In this document: positions 35,580 through 46,511 of the stretch, piece after piece
Layout: each line of letters starts with the position of its first letter
Numbering within the stretch: the first letter of the stretch is position 1
Source of the DNA: Chloroflexi bacterium 13_1_40CM_65_17
GTDB lineage: Bacteria; Chloroflexota; Dormibacteria; Dormibacterales; Dormibacteraceae
Direction of reading: 5' to 3'
NCBI GenBank assembly: GCA_001917815.1
Contig: MNES01000017.1
Location: forward strand, 1-64,000
Length of the DNA stretch: 64,000 bases
Notes under the pieces: model-generated
Told to the model about the DNA's origin: nothing
Databases searched by the model: none
The model's input: only the letters and a program-made list of their open reading frames with translations
Position numbers and translations under genes: made by a program

Positions 35580-36776
35580 TCAACTCAAAACTTGCGCCCC
35601 GCCCCGCCAGACCCGAAGCGGACGGAGGCCGTAGGCCCAGGCGAAGGCCCCCTCGTGGTCGGCGTCCCAGAGCACCAGGTCGGCCAGCTTGGAGGGGGCG
35701 ACAGCACCCCGATCTGAGCGCGAGATCGAGAGCGCCCCCCCAACGGTGGCTGCCAGCAAGGCCCGTTCGACCGAGAGCTTGAATACGGCCACCGCCATCG
35801 CGACCACCACGCTCATGCTCGTGATCCCGCTCGTCCCCGGGTTGTGGTCGGTACCAAGCGCGATCACGGCGCCGGCCGCGATCAGGTCCCTTACAGGGGG
35901 CAGCTTTCCGATCGATAAAGCGGTCCCGGGGGCGAGCGTTGCCACTACCCCGGCGCGGGCCAGGGCGACCGCGTCGGCGCGGTTGGCCCGGAGCAGGTGG
36001 TCTGCCGAGGCCGCGCGCAGCTCGGCCGCAAGTCGCGAGCCGCCGGTGCGCGCAAGCTCGTCGGCGTGGAGGCGAGGGATGAGCTGCGCCGCGCGCGCCG
36101 CCTTGAGGATGCGGCGCGACTGCGACACCGAGAAGTAACCGCGGTCGCAGAACACGTCGCAAAAGCGCGCACCCGCCACGTACGCGTCGGCACACCAGTC
36201 CGCCACATGCTTCGCGTACCGGTCGAGCTTGGCGCCGGGGTCCGGCGGCTTGGCATGGGCGGCGAGAAACGTGACCTCGACGCGAGGCAGGTCGCCGCGC
36301 TCGCCGAGTCGCTTCAGGATGCGCGTCGCCTCGAGCTCGCCCTCGCGCTCGAGGTGATAGCCGGTCTTTGCCTCGACCGTGGTGGCGCCGCCTTCGAGCC
36401 AGTGGCGCAGCCTCTGCGCCGTCGCCTGCTCGAGGGCCGCGGTGGACGCTGCGCGCGTGGCCTTCACCGTCGACACTATGCCGCCGCCCGCCCTCGCCAC
36501 TTCTTCGTACGAAGCACCCGCTGAGCGCATGGCAACCTCGGCCATCCGATTCCCTGCGTAGAGAGGGTGCGTGTGCGCGTCGATGAGGCCCGCGGTGACG
36601 AGCCCGCCGCCGCAGTCATCCTCATGCGCGACGTACCCGAGCAGTGCGAGCGGCTCTTCGCCCTCGCGCCCACACCAGGCGAGGTGCTCCTCGTCGTCAC
36701 ATATCACCGAGGCCCTCTCGATCACACCGGCATCGGTGCCCGTGAAGAGGCGGCCGATGTTGTGGAGGCGCCTCAC
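35580..36776 (-). CDS. hutI: Imidazolonepropionase
   Basis: GLIDAHTHPLYAGNRMAEVAMRSAGASYEEVARAGGGIVSTVKATRAAS; EAKTGYHLEREGE. Confidence 0.92.
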   Translation of the reverse strand: MRRLHNIGRLFTGTDAGVIERASVICDDEEHLAWCGREGEEPLALLGYVAHEDDCGGGLVTAGLIDAHTHPLYAGNRMAEVAMRSAGASYEEVARAGGGIVSTVKATRAASTAALEQATAQRLRHWLEGGATTVEAKTGYHLEREGELEATRILKRLGERGDLPRVEVTFLAAHAKPPDPGAKLDRYAKHVADWCADAYVAGARFCDVFCDRGYFSVSQSRRILKAARAAQLIPRLHADELARTGGSRLAAELRAASADHLLRANRADAVALARAGVVATLAPGTALSIGKLPPVRDLIAAGAVIALGTDHNPGTSGITSMSVVVAMAVAVFKLSVERALLAATVGGALSISRSDRGAVAPSKLADLVLWDADHEGAFAWAYGLRPLRVWRGGAQVLS

Positions 36777-38080
36777 TTCGAGAACACCGTCGTGCCACCC
36801 ACGACCACGTTGGTGACGTCACGCGCGGAGCAGCCGAACATGAGGTAGTCCAGGTTGAGCACTCTCCACTCGGAGCGCCAGTTCTGGTTGATGGTGACGA
36901 AATCCGCGAGCATTCCCGGTTTGAGCTCCCCAGCATCCCAGCCGAGGGCCTGCATCCCATCGATCGTGGCCGCCCGGAACAGCTCTTCCGGTTGGTGTAT
37001 AACGCGGCGTCCGGTGGAACGGCGCTGGTCGACCTCGAGCCCCCGAGCCTCCTCTAGGATGTCGATCATCGCGTTGGAATCGCTGCCCACGCAGATCGTG
37101 CATCCCGCATCGGCTAGACGGCGAATCGGGCCGACGCGATCACCAAGATCACGCTCCGTGGTTGTGCACGCGCAGATCGAGACACGGTTCGCACCCAGCA
37201 GGGAAATGTCGCGGTCATCCAGATGGATCGCGTGGATTGCGGTCAGGTCAGCGCCAAGGATTCCCTCGCGGTCGAGCAGCTGGGCAGGAGTGCAGCCTTC
37301 GGCGGCCAAGCACTCTTCGACCTCCGCGGGCTGTTCGGCGAGGTGAATGTGCAGCGGCGCATTTCGTTTGCGCGCCCATCCAGCGACCGTTCGCATCGAG
37401 GCTGGATCCACCGCGCGCACGCTGTGGATTGCCGCACCGATGCGCACACCCTGGCCATCTTCGAATTCATCCATTCGCCGCGCCCATCGGTCCGCATCCC
37501 CATCCGAGAATGTCCGCTGGGCGCCCTCCAGCGGCTTGCCATCCATGCCGCCTCGCAGGTAACACGTGTCGAGCAGCGTGATGCGAATCCCCGCCCGCTC
37601 TGCAGCCTCGATGAGCTCGTCGCCGAGTTGATTGCCCAGAGCGTGCAGGTAGTGGAACTCGCCTACTGCCGTAATGCCTGCTTTGAGCATCTCGCGAAAC
37701 ACCTTGCGAGCCCGCTCCAAGTAACGCCCCGGTTCGACGTTCTCCGCGGCCCGATACATCTGTGTCCGCCACTCCCAGAAGTCGCCGCCACCCGATTCTG
37801 TGATTCCGCGCAGACCGTGCTGGAACGCATGGCTGTGGACGTTCGCGAAGCCGGGAACAGTCCATCCCCGGAGCTGGACCGCCCCAGGGGGAGCCGGCGC
37901 CTCCTCCCTCACCGCTTTGATGCGTCCATCCTCGACCTCGATGACCACGTCATAGGCCTGATGGCCGAGCCACGCCTGCTCTGCGTGCCAGACGCCGGTT
38001 CCGTTCACCAATGTCCCGACGCCGAGGTCCGCCGCAGATTTCGCGGCATCGGCGGCCGGAGCCAAGGAGACGACGAGCAC
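36773..38080 (-). CDS. hutF: Formimidoylglutamate deiminase
   Basis: PGFANVHSHAFQHGLRGITESGGGDFWEWRTQMYRAAENV...HIHLAEQPAEVEECL; true start may lie 60-120 nt downstream of the ORF start. Confidence 0.9.
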   Translation of the reverse strand: MLVVSLAPAADAAKSAADLGVGTLVNGTGVWHAEQAWLGHQAYDVVIEVEDGRIKAVREEAPAPPGAVQLRGWTVPGFANVHSHAFQHGLRGITESGGGDFWEWRTQMYRAAENVEPGRYLERARKVFREMLKAGITAVGEFHYLHALGNQLGDELIEAAERAGIRITLLDTCYLRGGMDGKPLEGAQRTFSDGDADRWARRMDEFEDGQGVRIGAAIHSVRAVDPASMRTVAGWARKRNAPLHIHLAEQPAEVEECLAAEGCTPAQLLDREGILGADLTAIHAIHLDDRDISLLGANRVSICACTTTERDLGDRVGPIRRLADAGCTICVGSDSNAMIDILEEARGLEVDQRRSTGRRVIHQPEELFRAATIDGMQALGWDAGELKPGMLADFVTINQNWRSEWRVLNLDYLMFGCSARDVTNVVVGGTTVFSK

Positions 38081-38181
38081 GCGAGGGAGCGCATACGTGC
38101 TGGGGTCCCCGCATCGTCGTGCGGGGCTGCTGACCGAGCGCGCACACGAGGCGACGCAGGCTTCAGCGCCCTCCTCGGGGT

Positions 38182-38209
38182 CCCCGCGGAATCGTTAGAT
38201 TCCACGGGG
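38182..38209. terminator. Strong hairpin between hutU and hutF (CCCCGCGGAATC-GTTA-GATTCCACGGGG)
   Basis: 11 of 12 pairs complementary; a second G/C hairpin lies near 38103-38126. Confidence 0.5.
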
Positions 38210-38267
38210 TGAGTCGGCGCCCGGCCGCCTAGGACGCGCAGATGCAAGGACATTCGGTGGCGGGACA

Positions 38268-39842
38268 CTAACCCATAGGGATGCGGATGCCGCGCTCGCG
38301 GGCGACCTCCAGCGCGCGCTCGTAGCCCGCGTCGGCATGCCGCATCACACCGGTGCCGGGATCGTTGGTCAGGACTCTTTCGAGCTTGCGCGCGGCCTCG
38401 GCAGTGCCATCCGCCACCACCACCATGCCGGCGTGTATCGAGCGGCCGATGCCAGTGCCGCCGCCATGATGGACGCTCACCCACGACGCGCCGCTCGAGG
38501 TGTTCAACAGCGCGTTGAGAATGGGCCAGTCGGCAATTGCGTCCGACCCATCCTTCATGGCCTCGGTCTCGCGGTAAGGAGACGCCACCGAACCCGAGTC
38601 GAGGTGGTCGCGGCCGATCACGATCGGAGCTTTCACCGCGCCTGTGCGAACCAGCTCGTTGAACCGCCGGCCCGCCCTCGCGCGCTCGCCATAACCCAGC
38701 CAGCAGATGCGCGCGGGCAGCCCCTGGAACTTCACCTTCTTGCCGGCCGCCGCGATCCATCGCACCAGCGCGGCATCGTCTGAGAACTCCTCGATCATCG
38801 CACGATCGGTGACGGCGATATCGGCGGGGTCGCCTGACAAAGCCACCCACCGAAACGGTCCTTTGCCCTCGCAGAACAGCGGCCGGATGTATGCGGGCAC
38901 GAAACCCGGAAAGTCGAAAGCGCGCGTGCTTCCACCCAGCTTCGCTTCAGCGCGCAGGCTGTTGCCGTAATCGAACACCTCCGCGCCGCGGTCGAGAAAA
39001 TCGACCATCGCGTCGACGTGGCGGGCCATGCTCTCTCGGGCGCGGCGCACGTAGCCGTCGGGGTCGTCGAGACGGAGCTCCTGCGCATCTTCGACTCCGA
39101 CGCCGGCCGGGATGTAGCTAAGCGGGTCGTGAGCGGAAGTCTGGTCTGTGACCACATCAACCTCGAAGCCTCGCGCCACCAGCGCCGGCAGCACCTCGGC
39201 GGCGTTGCCATGAAGCCCAATCGAGAGGGCCCTCTTCGCATTCTTGGCCTCGCCCGACAGGCGCAGCGCGTCCTCGAGGTCGGACGCGCGAACGTCGAGA
39301 TAGTGATGGTCGATCCGTCTCTGGATTCGCTCGGCGTCCGCCTCGACGCAGATCACAACTCCCCCGTTGAGAGTGACCGCCAGCGGCTGCGCGCCGCCCA
39401 TGCCCCCGAGGCCCGCGGTCAGCGTGATCGTGCCCGCGAGCGAACCCCCGAAACGCTTGCGCGCAATCGCGGCAAACGTTTCGTACGTGCCCTGGAGGAT
39501 GCCCTGCGTGCCGATGTAGATCCACGACCCGGCGGTCATCTGGCCGTACATGGTCAGACCGAGGGCCTCGAGGCGCCGAAACTCGTCCCAAGTCGCCCAC
39601 TCGGGCACAAGCAGCGAGTTGGCGATCAGCACGCGCGGCGCCCATTCGTGCGTGTCAAAAACTCCGACCGGCTTGCCCGACTGGACCATGAGGGTCTGGT
39701 CGCTTTTGAGCCGCTGCAGCTCGCGGATGATGGCATCGAACGCGTCCCAGGACCGCGCTGCGCGGCCTGTCCCGCCATATACGACGAGGTCCGCGGGCCT
39801 CTCGGCGACCTCTGGATCGAGGTTGTTCATGAGCATCCGCAT
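38268..39842 (-). CDS. hutU: Urocanate hydratase
   Basis: [86 protein letters not shown]. Confidence 0.95.
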   Translation of the reverse strand: MRMLMNNLDPEVAERPADLVVYGGTGRAARSWDAFDAIIRELQRLKSDQTLMVQSGKPVGVFDTHEWAPRVLIANSLLVPEWATWDEFRRLEALGLTMYGQMTAGSWIYIGTQGILQGTYETFAAIARKRFGGSLAGTITLTAGLGGMGGAQPLAVTLNGGVVICVEADAERIQRRIDHHYLDVRASDLEDALRLSGEAKNAKRALSIGLHGNAAEVLPALVARGFEVDVVTDQTSAHDPLSYIPAGVGVEDAQELRLDDPDGYVRRARESMARHVDAMVDFLDRGAEVFDYGNSLRAEAKLGGSTRAFDFPGFVPAYIRPLFCEGKGPFRWVALSGDPADIAVTDRAMIEEFSDDAALVRWIAAAGKKVKFQGLPARICWLGYGERARAGRRFNELVRTGAVKAPIVIGRDHLDSGSVASPYRETEAMKDGSDAIADWPILNALLNTSSGASWVSVHHGGGTGIGRSIHAGMVVVADGTAEAARKLERVLTNDPGTGVMRHADAGYERALEVARERGIRIPMG

Positions 39843-39913
39843 CGCGGCCTCCTGCGGCCATGCGAGACAGCTCAGACCGGTTCCTCTCGGGGCGCGGACG
39901 ACGCGTGCCGAGC

Positions 39914-41446
39914 TCACTTCAGGAGGCCTGTCACCGCCTGCGCCGCGGACAGGACGGCGCCGCTGCGAATCAGGGCCGCCGCCGACGCGAGCTCAGGCGC
40001 CACAACGCGATCCGGCCCCACGCCGGAGACTTGCGTACGCACCAGGTCGCGGACGGCGGCGGTCGCGGGCGCCGGCTTGAGGGGCGCGCGCAGATCGAGC
40101 GCGCGGGCGCCGGCGATCAGTTCCACGGCGAGGATGCTGATCACGTTCTCGATCACCGTCCGCAGCTTCAGCGCCGCGCCCCAGCCCATCGACACGTGGT
40201 CCTCCTGCATCCCAGAGGTGGGCACCGAGTCCACGCTCGCCGGCGCCGCCAGCCGGCGGTTCTCGGCCACGAGCGCCGCGGCGGTGTACTGGGCGACCAT
40301 CAGCCCGGAGTTGACTCCGGGCTCGTGTGCAAGAAAGGGCGGCAGGCCCTCGGATCGGTGCGGGTCTAGCAGGCGGTCGACGCGGCGCTCCGCAATGGCA
40401 CCGACCTCGGAGGCGGCGATGGCGAGGAAGTCGGCGGCAAAGGCCAGCGGCTCGCCGTGGAAGTTGCCGGTGGACTCCACGTCGCCGTTTTCAAGCACGA
40501 CGGGGTTGTCGATGGCTGATGCAAGCTCTACTGCCGCCGTCCGCCGCGCGAAGTCGAGCGTGTCGCGTGCGGCGCCGGCGACCTGCGGGCTGCAGCGGAC
40601 CGAATAGGAATCCTGCACCGCGTGCGCGGAGTGGCGATGCGAGGCGACGATTCCCGACCCTCGCAGCAGGCGCGCCAGATTGGCCGCGCTCGCCAGCTGC
40701 CCTGGATGCGGGCGGATCTCGTGCAGGTGCGGTTGGAACGGCCGGTCGGTGCCCATCAATGCCTCGGCGGACATCGCCGCCGTGATGTCCGCGACGCGAA
40801 AGCAAAGCTCGGCGTCCCTGCACGCCAGTGTGAGCATGCCCAACATGCCGTCTGTGCCGTTGATCAGCGAGAGGCCTTCTTTGGTCTCGAGCTTGAGCGG
40901 CTTGAGCTTTGCGGCCCGCAGGGCCAAGGCAGCGGGTCGCCTGGTTCCGTCCACGTTCACGACCTCGCCTTCTCCGACCAGCGCCAACGCGATATGAGCT
41001 AGCGGGGCAAGGTCTCCGCTGCATCCCACCGACCCGTGGCGCGGCACCATCGGCGTGACCTGCGCGTTGAGCGCGGCGATGAGCGCTTCGGCCACGACCG
41101 GCCGCACCCCCGAAAGACCCATAGACAGCGTGCGCGCCCGCAGCAGCATCGTGGCCCGCACGACCTCATCGTCGACGGGCGGACCCACGCCGGCGGCGTG
41201 GGAGCGGATGAGAGCGAGCTGCAGCTCGGGCTGGCGCAGCGGAGCAATCCGCGTACCCGCCAGGGCTCCGAACCCGGTGGACACGCCATACACCGGCTCG
41301 CGCGAACCGGCCGCCCGCTGGACTCGCGCCCGGCTCTGCTCCATCTTGGTGCGGGCTGCGGCCGAGAGCGCGACCTTCTCCCCATGACGCGCGACGGCCA
41401 CGACCTGCTCCTCGTCCAGCGAGGCGCCCCGCAGCGTGACGGTCAC
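39914..41446 (-). CDS. hutH: Histidine ammonia-lyase
   Basis: [34 protein letters not shown] (MIO Ala-Ser-Gly position appears as CSGD here). Confidence 0.93.
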   Translation of the reverse strand: MTVTLRGASLDEEQVVAVARHGEKVALSAAARTKMEQSRARVQRAAGSREPVYGVSTGFGALAGTRIAPLRQPELQLALIRSHAAGVGPPVDDEVVRATMLLRARTLSMGLSGVRPVVAEALIAALNAQVTPMVPRHGSVGCSGDLAPLAHIALALVGEGEVVNVDGTRRPAALALRAAKLKPLKLETKEGLSLINGTDGMLGMLTLACRDAELCFRVADITAAMSAEALMGTDRPFQPHLHEIRPHPGQLASAANLARLLRGSGIVASHRHSAHAVQDSYSVRCSPQVAGAARDTLDFARRTAAVELASAIDNPVVLENGDVESTGNFHGEPLAFAADFLAIAASEVGAIAERRVDRLLDPHRSEGLPPFLAHEPGVNSGLMVAQYTAAALVAENRRLAAPASVDSVPTSGMQEDHVSMGWGAALKLRTVIENVISILAVELIAGARALDLRAPLKPAPATAAVRDLVRTQVSGVGPDRVVAPELASAAALIRSGAVLSAAQAVTGLLK

Positions 41447-41455
41447 AGAAGCAAT

Positions 41456-42130
41456 CTAACCGATGTTCTTGAGCGCCTCGCGGCGGCTCAAGCCGCTGAG
41501 CTCGGACTCGTGTGCGCGCACGTAACGCGCGACCTCAGCCGGGTCCGTCCAGGCGTATGCCCGCAGCGCCCAACCGATGGCCTTGCGAATGAAGAAGTCG
41601 CGATCGGCAAGATTCGGCGCGATGGTCGCATAGAGCAGCTCAAGGTCCGTGTCCTTCTTGAACGAGATCTGGCAGATGATCGAAACGCGACGCTTCCAGA
41701 GATTTTCGTCGCGGCTCCACGCACGCATGACGGGTCTCATTTGCCCGGGATGAGCGCCGAGCATCTGTCCGACAAGATGTGCGGCCTCGTCGACATGGTC
41801 CCACCAGGCGCCAGTGACGATCATCTCCTCGAACATGGGCATCACGCTCGGCGTGCGGTATTCCAGATAGCGCTTCTGGCCCGCGAGCTCCATGGCCGCG
41901 TATCGCTCCTCGCGAAACTTCGCGCCACGCCACAGATCCAGCACCTCCGCCTGCCACTCGTCGCACGACGAGAGCGGGTGTTCCGCGAAAGCGCGCTTGC
42001 AGATCGAGCGGACCCCTGGCATGCGGACCCCGCGGTACGGCATCGTCGATTTCATGTAAGCCTGCATCCCCGCCGCCCTGGCTGGGTCGGCGGCGGCGGC
42101 GAGCGCGGCTTGAATCTGTCTAGTCAATTT
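41456..42130 (-). CDS. DNA alkylation repair (AlkD-like, HEAT-repeat) protein
   Basis: KSTMPYRGVRMPGVRSICKRAF...RDFFIRKAIGWALRAYAWTDPAEVARYVRAHESELSGLSRREALKNIG; start approximate. Confidence 0.85.
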   Translation of the reverse strand, partial: KLTRQIQAALAAAADPARAAGMQAYMKSTMPYRGVRMPGVRSICKRAFAEHPLSSCDEWQAEVLDLWRGAKFREERYAAMELAGQKRYLEYRTPSVMPMFEEMIVTGAWWDHVDEAAHLVGQMLGAHPGQMRPVMRAWSRDENLWKRRVSIICQISFKKDTDLELLYATIAPNLADRDFFIRKAIGWALRAYAWTDPAEVARYVRAHESELSGLSRREALKNIG

Positions 42131-42162
42131 CTGCGCCCTGCGCGCGCCCGGCGCGAGGCGGC

Positions 42163-42624
42163 TCAAGGTGCCGGGATGAAGCGGGCGTGGACCAGCTTGC
42201 CGTCCTCGACGTCGACCACCCACGTCGAACCTTTTTCGTAGCCACCTTCACCGGGCTTGATGATCCGGCGTCGCACGAGGTCCTCTACGAGCTCCCAGAC
42301 CAGGTCGCCGTGGCTGCTCAGCACGACGTCGTCCAGGTTCGAGTCGCCCATGAACTCGACTGCGCCGCGCAATCCGCGGCCTTCGGCAAGCGCCGGCGTC
42401 TCCTGGATCCGGAGATCCCGATCGCGTGCGAGCGGTTCCACTGTCTGCACGCAGCGCAAGTACGGGCTGGAATACATGGCCTTGACCTTGTAAGGCTTGA
42501 AGACATCAATTAGAGCCTCGGCCTGCTTGACGCCTTTCTTGCTCAGTGGTCGGAGCCGGTCGTCTCCTTGCCAGTGCCCGCGACTCCCCGCCTTGGCGTG
42601 GCGGACGAAGTAGAAGACGTTCAT
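42163..42624 (-). CDS. SixA-like histidine phosphatase
   Basis: YFVRHAKAGSRGHWQGDDRLRPLSKKGVKQAEAL (RHA motif), ATG at 42624. Confidence 0.88.
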   Translation of the reverse strand: MNVFYFVRHAKAGSRGHWQGDDRLRPLSKKGVKQAEALIDVFKPYKVKAMYSSPYLRCVQTVEPLARDRDLRIQETPALAEGRGLRGAVEFMGDSNLDDVVLSSHGDLVWELVEDLVRRRIIKPGEGGYEKGSTWVVDVEDGKLVHARFIPAP

Positions 42625-42699
42625 CGCCACCAGCGTGGCATGGGCGGCCGGGTTATACCCGAGCGCAACATTGTTTCCTGCGTCTCCCAACGCGGCGAG

Positions 42700-42800
42700 G
42701 AGGAATCCTCAGAGTGATCCCAACAGCGGGAAAAAGAGCAGCGCGGCGACGAGGAATCCTCAGAGTGATCCCAACAGCGGGAAAAAGAGCAGCGCGGCGA
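42700..42800. repeat. Two tandem 51-bp direct repeats (GAGGAATCCTCAGAGTGATCCCAACAGCGGGAAAAAGAGCAGCGCGGCGA[C])
   Basis: Copies at 42700-42750 and 42751-42800 are identical over 50 nt. Confidence 0.95.
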
Positions 42801-42809
42801 AGCCGCGCG

Positions 42810-42839
42810 ATGAGAGAAAACCGGCAGGTTTTCTCTCAT
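42810..42839. terminator. Perfect 13-bp inverted repeat ATGAGAGAAAACC-GGCA-GGTTTTCTCTCAT
   Basis: Directly downstream of the CYTH/CHAD stop codon; preceded by a second hairpin GCGCGGC-GAA-GCCGCGC (42792-42808). Confidence 0.75.
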
Positions 42840-42840
42840 G

Positions 42841-44330
42841 CTATGTCATCCATTTTCGCAGGGACTTGCGGTCGAGCGCCTTCCAGACCTTGGGCCAGTC
42901 CTTGCGCGCTTTCTGCGCGGCGAGGTGCTCCATGGCGATCAGCTCGCCGGCCACGAACGCACGCCGCCCCGTCACGCGCACGCTGCGAAGCCACGCTTGT
43001 GCCGTGACGCTGTCCTGGTGCTCGCCGAGGATCGTTTGCAGCTTGGCGGCGGCTCGCGCGAATGCCGTCGCGCCCGGTCCGACCACCGAAGACACTGCCT
43101 CGGCCGCATAGCGGGCGCGCTTGGCGAGGATGCGGATGCGATGCAGCTCGGGATCGGTAGGCTGCTCGGGCAGCTGCCTCACCGCGCTGCGCAATCGCCG
43201 CCATGGGCCCGTTGCCAGCGGCGGCAGCACTGCGGATGCCGGTTGGTCCGCATCGAGGGTGGTCACCGGCGCGTGCGCCGCAGCGACCAGCTTCTCGAGG
43301 AGGTCGACGTACCTAGGCGAGTCGAGCTCCGCGTGCAGCTTCTTCCTGAGCGAATCGATCTCCAGCTCGAGAACATGGAGAAGCGACGAGGCCGACCTCA
43401 GGTCACTCGCAGGCAACGACTTGGCCCGATCGCGAAGCCGCTCCAGCAGCACCTCGCGGTCCCGCACCGCACCCAATGCCATCCCAAGCCAGCCGAGCTC
43501 AGAACGCAGCGGATCAGTCCACTCCGGTTCGAGCAGCGGACCAAATGTGCGTAGGTGTGACCGCAGCTTGCGCGTCGCCACCCGCTCCTGGTGCACGCCT
43601 TCAGGGTCCTTGCCCAGGCGCACGATCGGATCGTTGCGGAGGATCGCTGCCACCGCCTCGGCCAATACGCTCCTGATGACGTCGCGCGCGGGCGAGTCGG
43701 GGCTTACCGGGAGCGGGGCGACCTCCGGCGGCTCCATCGCGCGAGGACCCAGCGCCCGAATGTGCTTGGGTGTCGGATCTGGCGCGCCGGCTCCCGCCGC
43801 GCGCAAGCGTTCGACGAGCGGCGCGACCAGGGCTTGGTTTCCATCGGGACCCACCACCTCGACCTCGATCTCGCGAAACCGCGCCGCCACGCGGCGCCCG
43901 TCACGCACCGAGACCTCGTCGTCGACGACCTCCGCGACGCGGCTGCCGTCGGCGCCAACCAGCCGAACGCGGCCGCGGATGGTCGACAGCCGGGCGACGG
44001 GCATCAGCTCAGACATGCGCACATAGGCGCGAACCAGTGCGACCGCCGCGGCCGGCGGCTTCTTCGGCCCGCCCGGGAACGTGATCTCATCACGCTCGAG
44101 CATTCCCTGCTCCGTCGACGGGGAGAGCTTCAGCGTCCAACCCTCGCCCGCTCGATAACGGAGCGAGACTCCCCATCGCGCGAGCCGCAGGTCGGGAGTG
44201 TCGTAATAGACGGTCTCGAGCCGGACAGCCTCGGGCGGGGTGACGGTCACACCGTCGAGGACTCCGTTGAGGTCGGGGAGGTGGAACGCGGGTCCCGCCC
44301 CGAGCTTCACCTCACGCTCTTTAATGGGGT
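42841..44330 (-). CDS. CYTH and CHAD domain-containing protein
   Basis: EREVKLGAGPAFHLPDL...VYYDTPDLRLARWGVSLRYR (CYTH) and QERVATRKLRSHLRTF...LHRIRILAKRARYAAEAV (CHAD); start approximate. Confidence 0.88.
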
Positions 44331-44369
44331 TCCCGCGAATTCGAGCCGCGGGCTCGGAATTCGTGGGGC

Positions 44370-46511
44370 TTAAGCATGCTTGATGAGGCTTACCACTCCA
44401 TTGCCGCGCGCACGCTCCAGGGCAAGTTCCTGGAAGCGCCTTTGCGAATTGAGGCCCGCCACCGTGGGGACGTGCTGCCACGATCCAGCGGCTCCCAGCT
44501 CCCACGCAAGAACGTCGTCCGCCAATGCCACCTCGAAAATCTCCGCGAGGCGCCCACAGAGCTTGGGGTCCGTGACCGGAACAACGGCCTCGACACGGCG
44601 GTCGAGGTTGCGCTGCATGATGTCGGAAGAGCCCAGGTAGAAATCGGGTTGACCTCCGCCCCCGAAGCGGAAGACGCGCGAGTGCTCGAGAAAGCGGCCG
44701 ACGATCGAGCGCACCTTGATCCGCTCCGAAAGGCCGGGGACTCCCGGCCGCAGCGAGCACATGCTGCGGACGATGAGGTCAACGTCCGCCCCAGCCTGAG
44801 ACGCCGAGTAAAGCGCATCGATGATGTCGGGGTCGATCAGGTTATTGACCTTGATGACGATGCGGCCGCCTGGCTTCGCCTCCCGCTCGATCAGCTGCGT
44901 GATGCCGGATCGCAGGCTCGACGGCGCCACCAGCAGCTTGCGGTAGCGGTGCTGGCGGCTGTAGCCGGTGAGAAGGTTGAACATCTCGGTGACGTCGGCG
45001 CCGATATCAGCGTCGGCCGTCAACAGGCTCACGTCCTCGTAGCCATGAGCGGTGCTGGGGTTGTAGTTGCCCGTGCCAACGTGGACGTAGTTCTGGATCC
45101 GGTTGCCTTCGCGGCGCACCACCAGGGTCACCTTGGCGTGCGTTTTCAGCCCAACCAATCCGTAGACCACATGAACGTTCGCCTCTTCCAGTGCTCTCGC
45201 CCACGCGATGTTGGCCTGCTCGTCGCCGCGGGCTTTGAGCTCGACCAGCGCCGCCACCTGCTTGCCGGATTCTGCGGCCCTGATCAGGGCGAGCACGATC
45301 GGGCTGCCCGGACCGGACGTGCGATACAGCGTCTGCTTGATTGCGAGCACGTTCGCATCGCCGGCGGCGTGGTCGATGAACGCCTCGACCGACGTCGCGA
45401 ATGAGTCGTACGGATGATGGGCGAGGATGTCGCCCGCTCTCAGGACTGCGAAGAGATCGGGCACCTCGGCGCCGACGCCGCGCAAACGCGGCTGCGTGGC
45501 CGGAGTCCACGGCTCTTCTTTGAGGTCGGGGCGGTCGAGCTGCCACAGCGCGCTCAGGCTGCCGAGGTCGAGCAAGCCTTCCGATTGATACACGTCAGTG
45601 GGCTGGAGCTCGAGCTCGCGCGTGAGCAGCTCGAGCACCTCAGGCGACATTCCGGGGTCGACCTCGAGGCGGACCACCCGCGCATGGCGCCGTCGGCGGC
45701 GCAGCTCGGTCTGGATGGCGGCGAGAAGGTCCTCAGCATCGCTGTCGACGTCGTCGAGGTCGCCATCACGCGTCACGCGGAATGGGTGGTGTGCGATCAC
45801 GTCCATGCCGGGGAAGAGCGCCTGCAGGTGCAGGGCGATGACGTCCTCGAGCGGCATGAACCTTGTTTCTTCCGCGAGCGGGATGAACCTCGGCAGCACC
45901 GGCGGCACCTTCACTCGTGCGAACCGCTGCTGGCGGCGCTGCGGATCACGAACAGTGACGGCTAGGTTGAGCGAGAGGTGCGAGATGTATGGAAACGGGT
46001 GGCCGGGGTCGACAGCGAGCGGCGTCAAAACGGGAAAGATCTGCTGCCTGAAAACCGAATGGAGCTGGCTGAGCTCTTTCTTGCTCACCTCGTCGGCGCG
46101 GACGATGGCGATGCCGGCTTCCGCCAGCGCCGGGACTATGCCCGTGTTGAACAGTCGTACCTGCCTCTCGACGTGCGCCTCGACCCGCCCGCGGATGGCC
46201 TTGAGCTGCTCGAGCGGCGACATTCCGTCGGGCGACGAGACCGCCACGGCCGCGAGCACCTGCTCCTTGAGACCGGCGACGCGAACCTGGAAGAAGTCGT
46301 CCAGGTTCTGGCTGAAGATGGCGAGGAATCGCACCCGCTCCAGAACGGGTAAGCGTGGGTCTTCGGCCATTGCCAGCACCCGCTCGTCGAAGTCCAGGCG
46401 GGACAGCTCCCGATTCAGGAATCGAGGCGCGTCCGGGACTATCGAGGGGCCTGCCTGAGGTCCTGTCTGGGGGCCTATCGGCTCCGAATCTGTATGGGCT
46501 CCAACCGCCAC
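44370..46511 (-). CDS. ppk1: Polyphosphate kinase 1
   Basis: RFLNRELSRLDFDERVLAMAED..., HPYDSFATSVEAFI, VHVGTGNYNPSTAHGYEDVSLLTAD. Confidence 0.95.
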   Translation of the reverse strand: MAVGAHTDSEPIGPQTGPQAGPSIVPDAPRFLNRELSRLDFDERVLAMAEDPRLPVLERVRFLAIFSQNLDDFFQVRVAGLKEQVLAAVAVSSPDGMSPLEQLKAIRGRVEAHVERQVRLFNTGIVPALAEAGIAIVRADEVSKKELSQLHSVFRQQIFPVLTPLAVDPGHPFPYISHLSLNLAVTVRDPQRRQQRFARVKVPPVLPRFIPLAEETRFMPLEDVIALHLQALFPGMDVIAHHPFRVTRDGDLDDVDSDAEDLLAAIQTELRRRRRHARVVRLEVDPGMSPEVLELLTRELELQPTDVYQSEGLLDLGSLSALWQLDRPDLKEEPWTPATQPRLRGVGAEVPDLFAVLRAGDILAHHPYDSFATSVEAFIDHAAGDANVLAIKQTLYRTSGPGSPIVLALIRAAESGKQVAALVELKARGDEQANIAWARALEEANVHVVYGLVGLKTHAKVTLVVRREGNRIQNYVHVGTGNYNPSTAHGYEDVSLLTADADIGADVTEMFNLLTGYSRQHRYRKLLVAPSSLRSGITQLIEREAKPGGRIVIKVNNLIDPDIIDALYSASQAGADVDLIVRSMCSLRPGVPGLSERIKVRSIVGRFLEHSRVFRFGGGGQPDFYLGSSDIMQRNLDRRVEAVVPVTDPKLCGRLAEIFEVALADDVLAWELGAAGSWQHVPTVAGLNSQRRFQELALERARGNGVVSLIKHA

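Noticed and set aside
39018-40607. 529-aa + strand ORF opposite hutU/hutH
   Set aside because: Shadow ORF of two well-recognised hut genes
42700-42800. Tandem 51-bp repeats as a CRISPR array
   Set aside because: Only two abutting copies, no spacers and no cas genes nearby
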